DNA from: Bacteroidales bacterium
GTDB taxonomy: Bacteria; Bacteroidota; Bacteroidia; Bacteroidales; Muribaculaceae
Direction of reading: 5' to 3'
Length of the DNA stretch: 64,000 nt
Assembly (NCBI GenBank): GCA_015060975.1
Contig: SUXI01000005.1
Coordinates: 119,810-183,809 of the forward strand
The notes beneath the pieces are model-generated. The model had not been told where the DNA came from. It ran no database searches and saw nothing but the letters and a program-made list of their open reading frames with translations. Below are positions 62,379-64,000 of the stretch, one piece after another (the stretch's first letter is position 1; the number at the start of each line of letters is the position of its first letter). A program made the translations under genes and the position numbers.

Positions 62379-63566
62379 ATGAAGCTATTACAAGCTAAAC
62401 TCGCAAAATATACTGCGCCACAAGAAGCAAAGGCAGCCGGAGTATATCCATACTTCCGTGCTATCTCTAGTGAACAAGACTGTGAAGTAATCATCAATGG
62501 CAAGAAAGTGTTGATGTTTGGTTCAAATTGCTACACAGGTCTTGTGAATGACCCACGAATTAAAGAGGCTGCCATTGAGGCTACTCGCAAATACGGAACA
62601 GGCTGTGCCGGTTCTCCATTCTTAAATGGCACACTCGATCTTCACAAAAAACTTGAAGCTCGTATCGCTGAATATATCGGCAAAGAAGATGTAATGATTT
62701 ATTCAACAGGTTTTGGAGTAAACCTTGGCGTGGTTTCAGCTTTGACCGGTCGTGAAGATTATATCGTTTGGGATGAGCAAGACCATGCTTCAATCATCGA
62801 GGGTCGCCGTTTATCATTTTCACAACAATTGAAGTATAAACACAACGATATGGAGTCGCTTGAAAAGCAACTTCAAAAGTGTGCGCCCGATAAAGTTAAA
62901 CTTATTGTGACCGACGGTGTGTTCTCAATGGAAGGTGATGTCGCTAATCTCCCTGAAATTGTAAGACTTGCAAAACAATATGATGCAACCGTGATGGTTG
63001 ACGAGGCTCATAGTATAGGCGTATTTGGAAAAGGTGGACGCGGAACATGTGACCATTTTGGCGTGACAAAAGATGTTGACCTCATCATGGGTACATTCAG
63101 TAAATCGTTTGCTTCACTCGGTGGATTTATCGCTACCGATAAAGAGATTACAAATTTCCTCCGCCACCACTCTCGTTCATATATCTTCACTGCAAGTATC
63201 ACTCCAGCGTCAACCGCAGCAGCTCTTGCCGCGATTGATATTATGGAAAAAGAGCCCGAATTGCAAGAACATCTTTGGGATATCACAAACTATGCGCTTG
63301 AGGGATTCCGCAATATGGGATGTGAAATAGGCAATACTTCAACACCTATTATTCCATTGTATATTCGCGATAATATGAAGACTTTTGCTATTACTCGCGA
63401 CCTTCTCAACGAAGGCATCTTCGTGAATCCTGTTGTTTCGCCTGCAGTGGCTCCACACGACACATTGATACGTTTCAGCATGATGGCAACTCACACTAAA
63501 GAACAAGTGACATACGCACTCGAAAAAATACAAAAAGTGTTCCGTGCATATAATTTGATTCCATAA
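62379..63566 (+). CDS. spt: Serine palmitoyltransferase-like alpha-oxoamine synthase
   Basis: 395 aa; GSNCYTGLVNDPRIKEAAIEA, GTGCAGSPFLNGTLDLH, VDEAHSIGVFG, GTFSKSFASLGGFI. Confidence 0.88.
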   Translation: MKLLQAKLAKYTAPQEAKAAGVYPYFRAISSEQDCEVIINGKKVLMFGSNCYTGLVNDPRIKEAAIEATRKYGTGCAGSPFLNGTLDLHKKLEARIAEYIGKEDVMIYSTGFGVNLGVVSALTGREDYIVWDEQDHASIIEGRRLSFSQQLKYKHNDMESLEKQLQKCAPDKVKLIVTDGVFSMEGDVANLPEIVRLAKQYDATVMVDEAHSIGVFGKGGRGTCDHFGVTKDVDLIMGTFSKSFASLGGFIATDKEITNFLRHHSRSYIFTASITPASTAAALAAIDIMEKEPELQEHLWDITNYALEGFRNMGCEIGNTSTPIIPLYIRDNMKTFAITRDLLNEGIFVNPVVSPAVAPHDTLIRFSMMATHTKEQVTYALEKIQKVFRAYNLIP

Positions 63567-63612
63567 TAACAAAAATATTTTATTAAGCAAAAATTAGAAT
63601 ATTTTGCATAAC

Positions 63613-63647
63613 AGCCATAGGGCATATTGCTCTGTGGCTCTTTTTTA
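63613..63647 (+). terminator. Hairpin terminator after spt
   Basis: AGCCATAGGGCA TAT TGCTCTGTGGCT + TTTTTT. Confidence 0.7.
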
Positions 63648-63746
63648 TAGTGAATTTTAATGTTGACACTTGTGATAAATTGAAAATATGTGACTAAATT
63701 TGCGTATTGTCAAAAATAAAATTTAAATGGTTTAATATTTTTAAGT

Positions 63747-64000
63747 GTGGAAAATAAATTTGTGATAAAAATAATATTACTCTGTGCGTTGACGTGCAGT
63801 CATTTTTGTTGTGTGGCAGCAACGCAATTGCCATCGACACTTGATGACGTATTGACGACACTCGATAATGCAATAGACAATAAATCAATATATGAAACGT
63901 CTAAACAAGAAAGATTGGATTCAATGAAGCGATTGGCGTTAACATTGCCACCGCAGAAACTTTCATCGGCTTATGAAAAAATAGGCGATGATTATCAACG
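63747..64000 (+). CDS. Partial secreted regulator-like protein (possibly DUF6377 family), runs off right edge
   Basis: VENKFVIKIILLCALTCSHFCCVAATQLPSTLDDVLTTLDNAIDNKSIYETSKQERLDSMKRLALTLPPQKLSSAYEKIGDDYQR, open to the end; start GTG 63747 or 63762. Confidence 0.65.
   Translation, partial: MENKFVIKIILLCALTCSHFCCVAATQLPSTLDDVLTTLDNAIDNKSIYETSKQERLDSMKRLALTLPPQKLSSAYEKIGDDYQ

Overview
64 kb of a Bacteroidales-type chromosome. The lineage is inferred from many TAnnTTTG-type promoters, T9SS-style C-termini, Bacteroidetes-type CarB/GuaB/SPT and DUF4286/DUF2027-type proteins; a Muribaculaceae-like origin is a guess. Most of the window is housekeeping: gpmI, a ROK kinase, panC-panD-ffh-folD, efp, rpe-ftsK-lolA-trxB-serB, guaA, ruvC, queA, surE, a parvulin, guaB, carB, aspS, a Nif3-like gene, serine palmitoyltransferase, and four tRNAs. 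Accessory content: two giant secreted proteins (one runs off the left edge and is absent from the supplied ORF track), a wza/wzc exopolysaccharide pair, and a LemA plus novel membrane protein pair. There is also a duplicated-acetyltransferase island (GNAT / Sel1 / Sel1 / Fic / GNAT) with intergenic repeats and a REP-like palindrome, a lone tyrosine recombinase, and gene remnants (a BspA/T9SS-type tail and a VanX-like M15 tail). Best leads: a GMP synthase whose glutamine-amidotransferase domain is internally truncated and lacks the Cys/His/Glu triad; the recombinogenic GNAT-Sel1-Fic island; a frameshifted CapA-like gene; and an unannotated 27-aa membrane sORF with its own promoter. I found no CRISPR array, prophage structural genes, or clearly new multi-gene defence system. 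All calls come from reading the sequence and translations; no searches were run.
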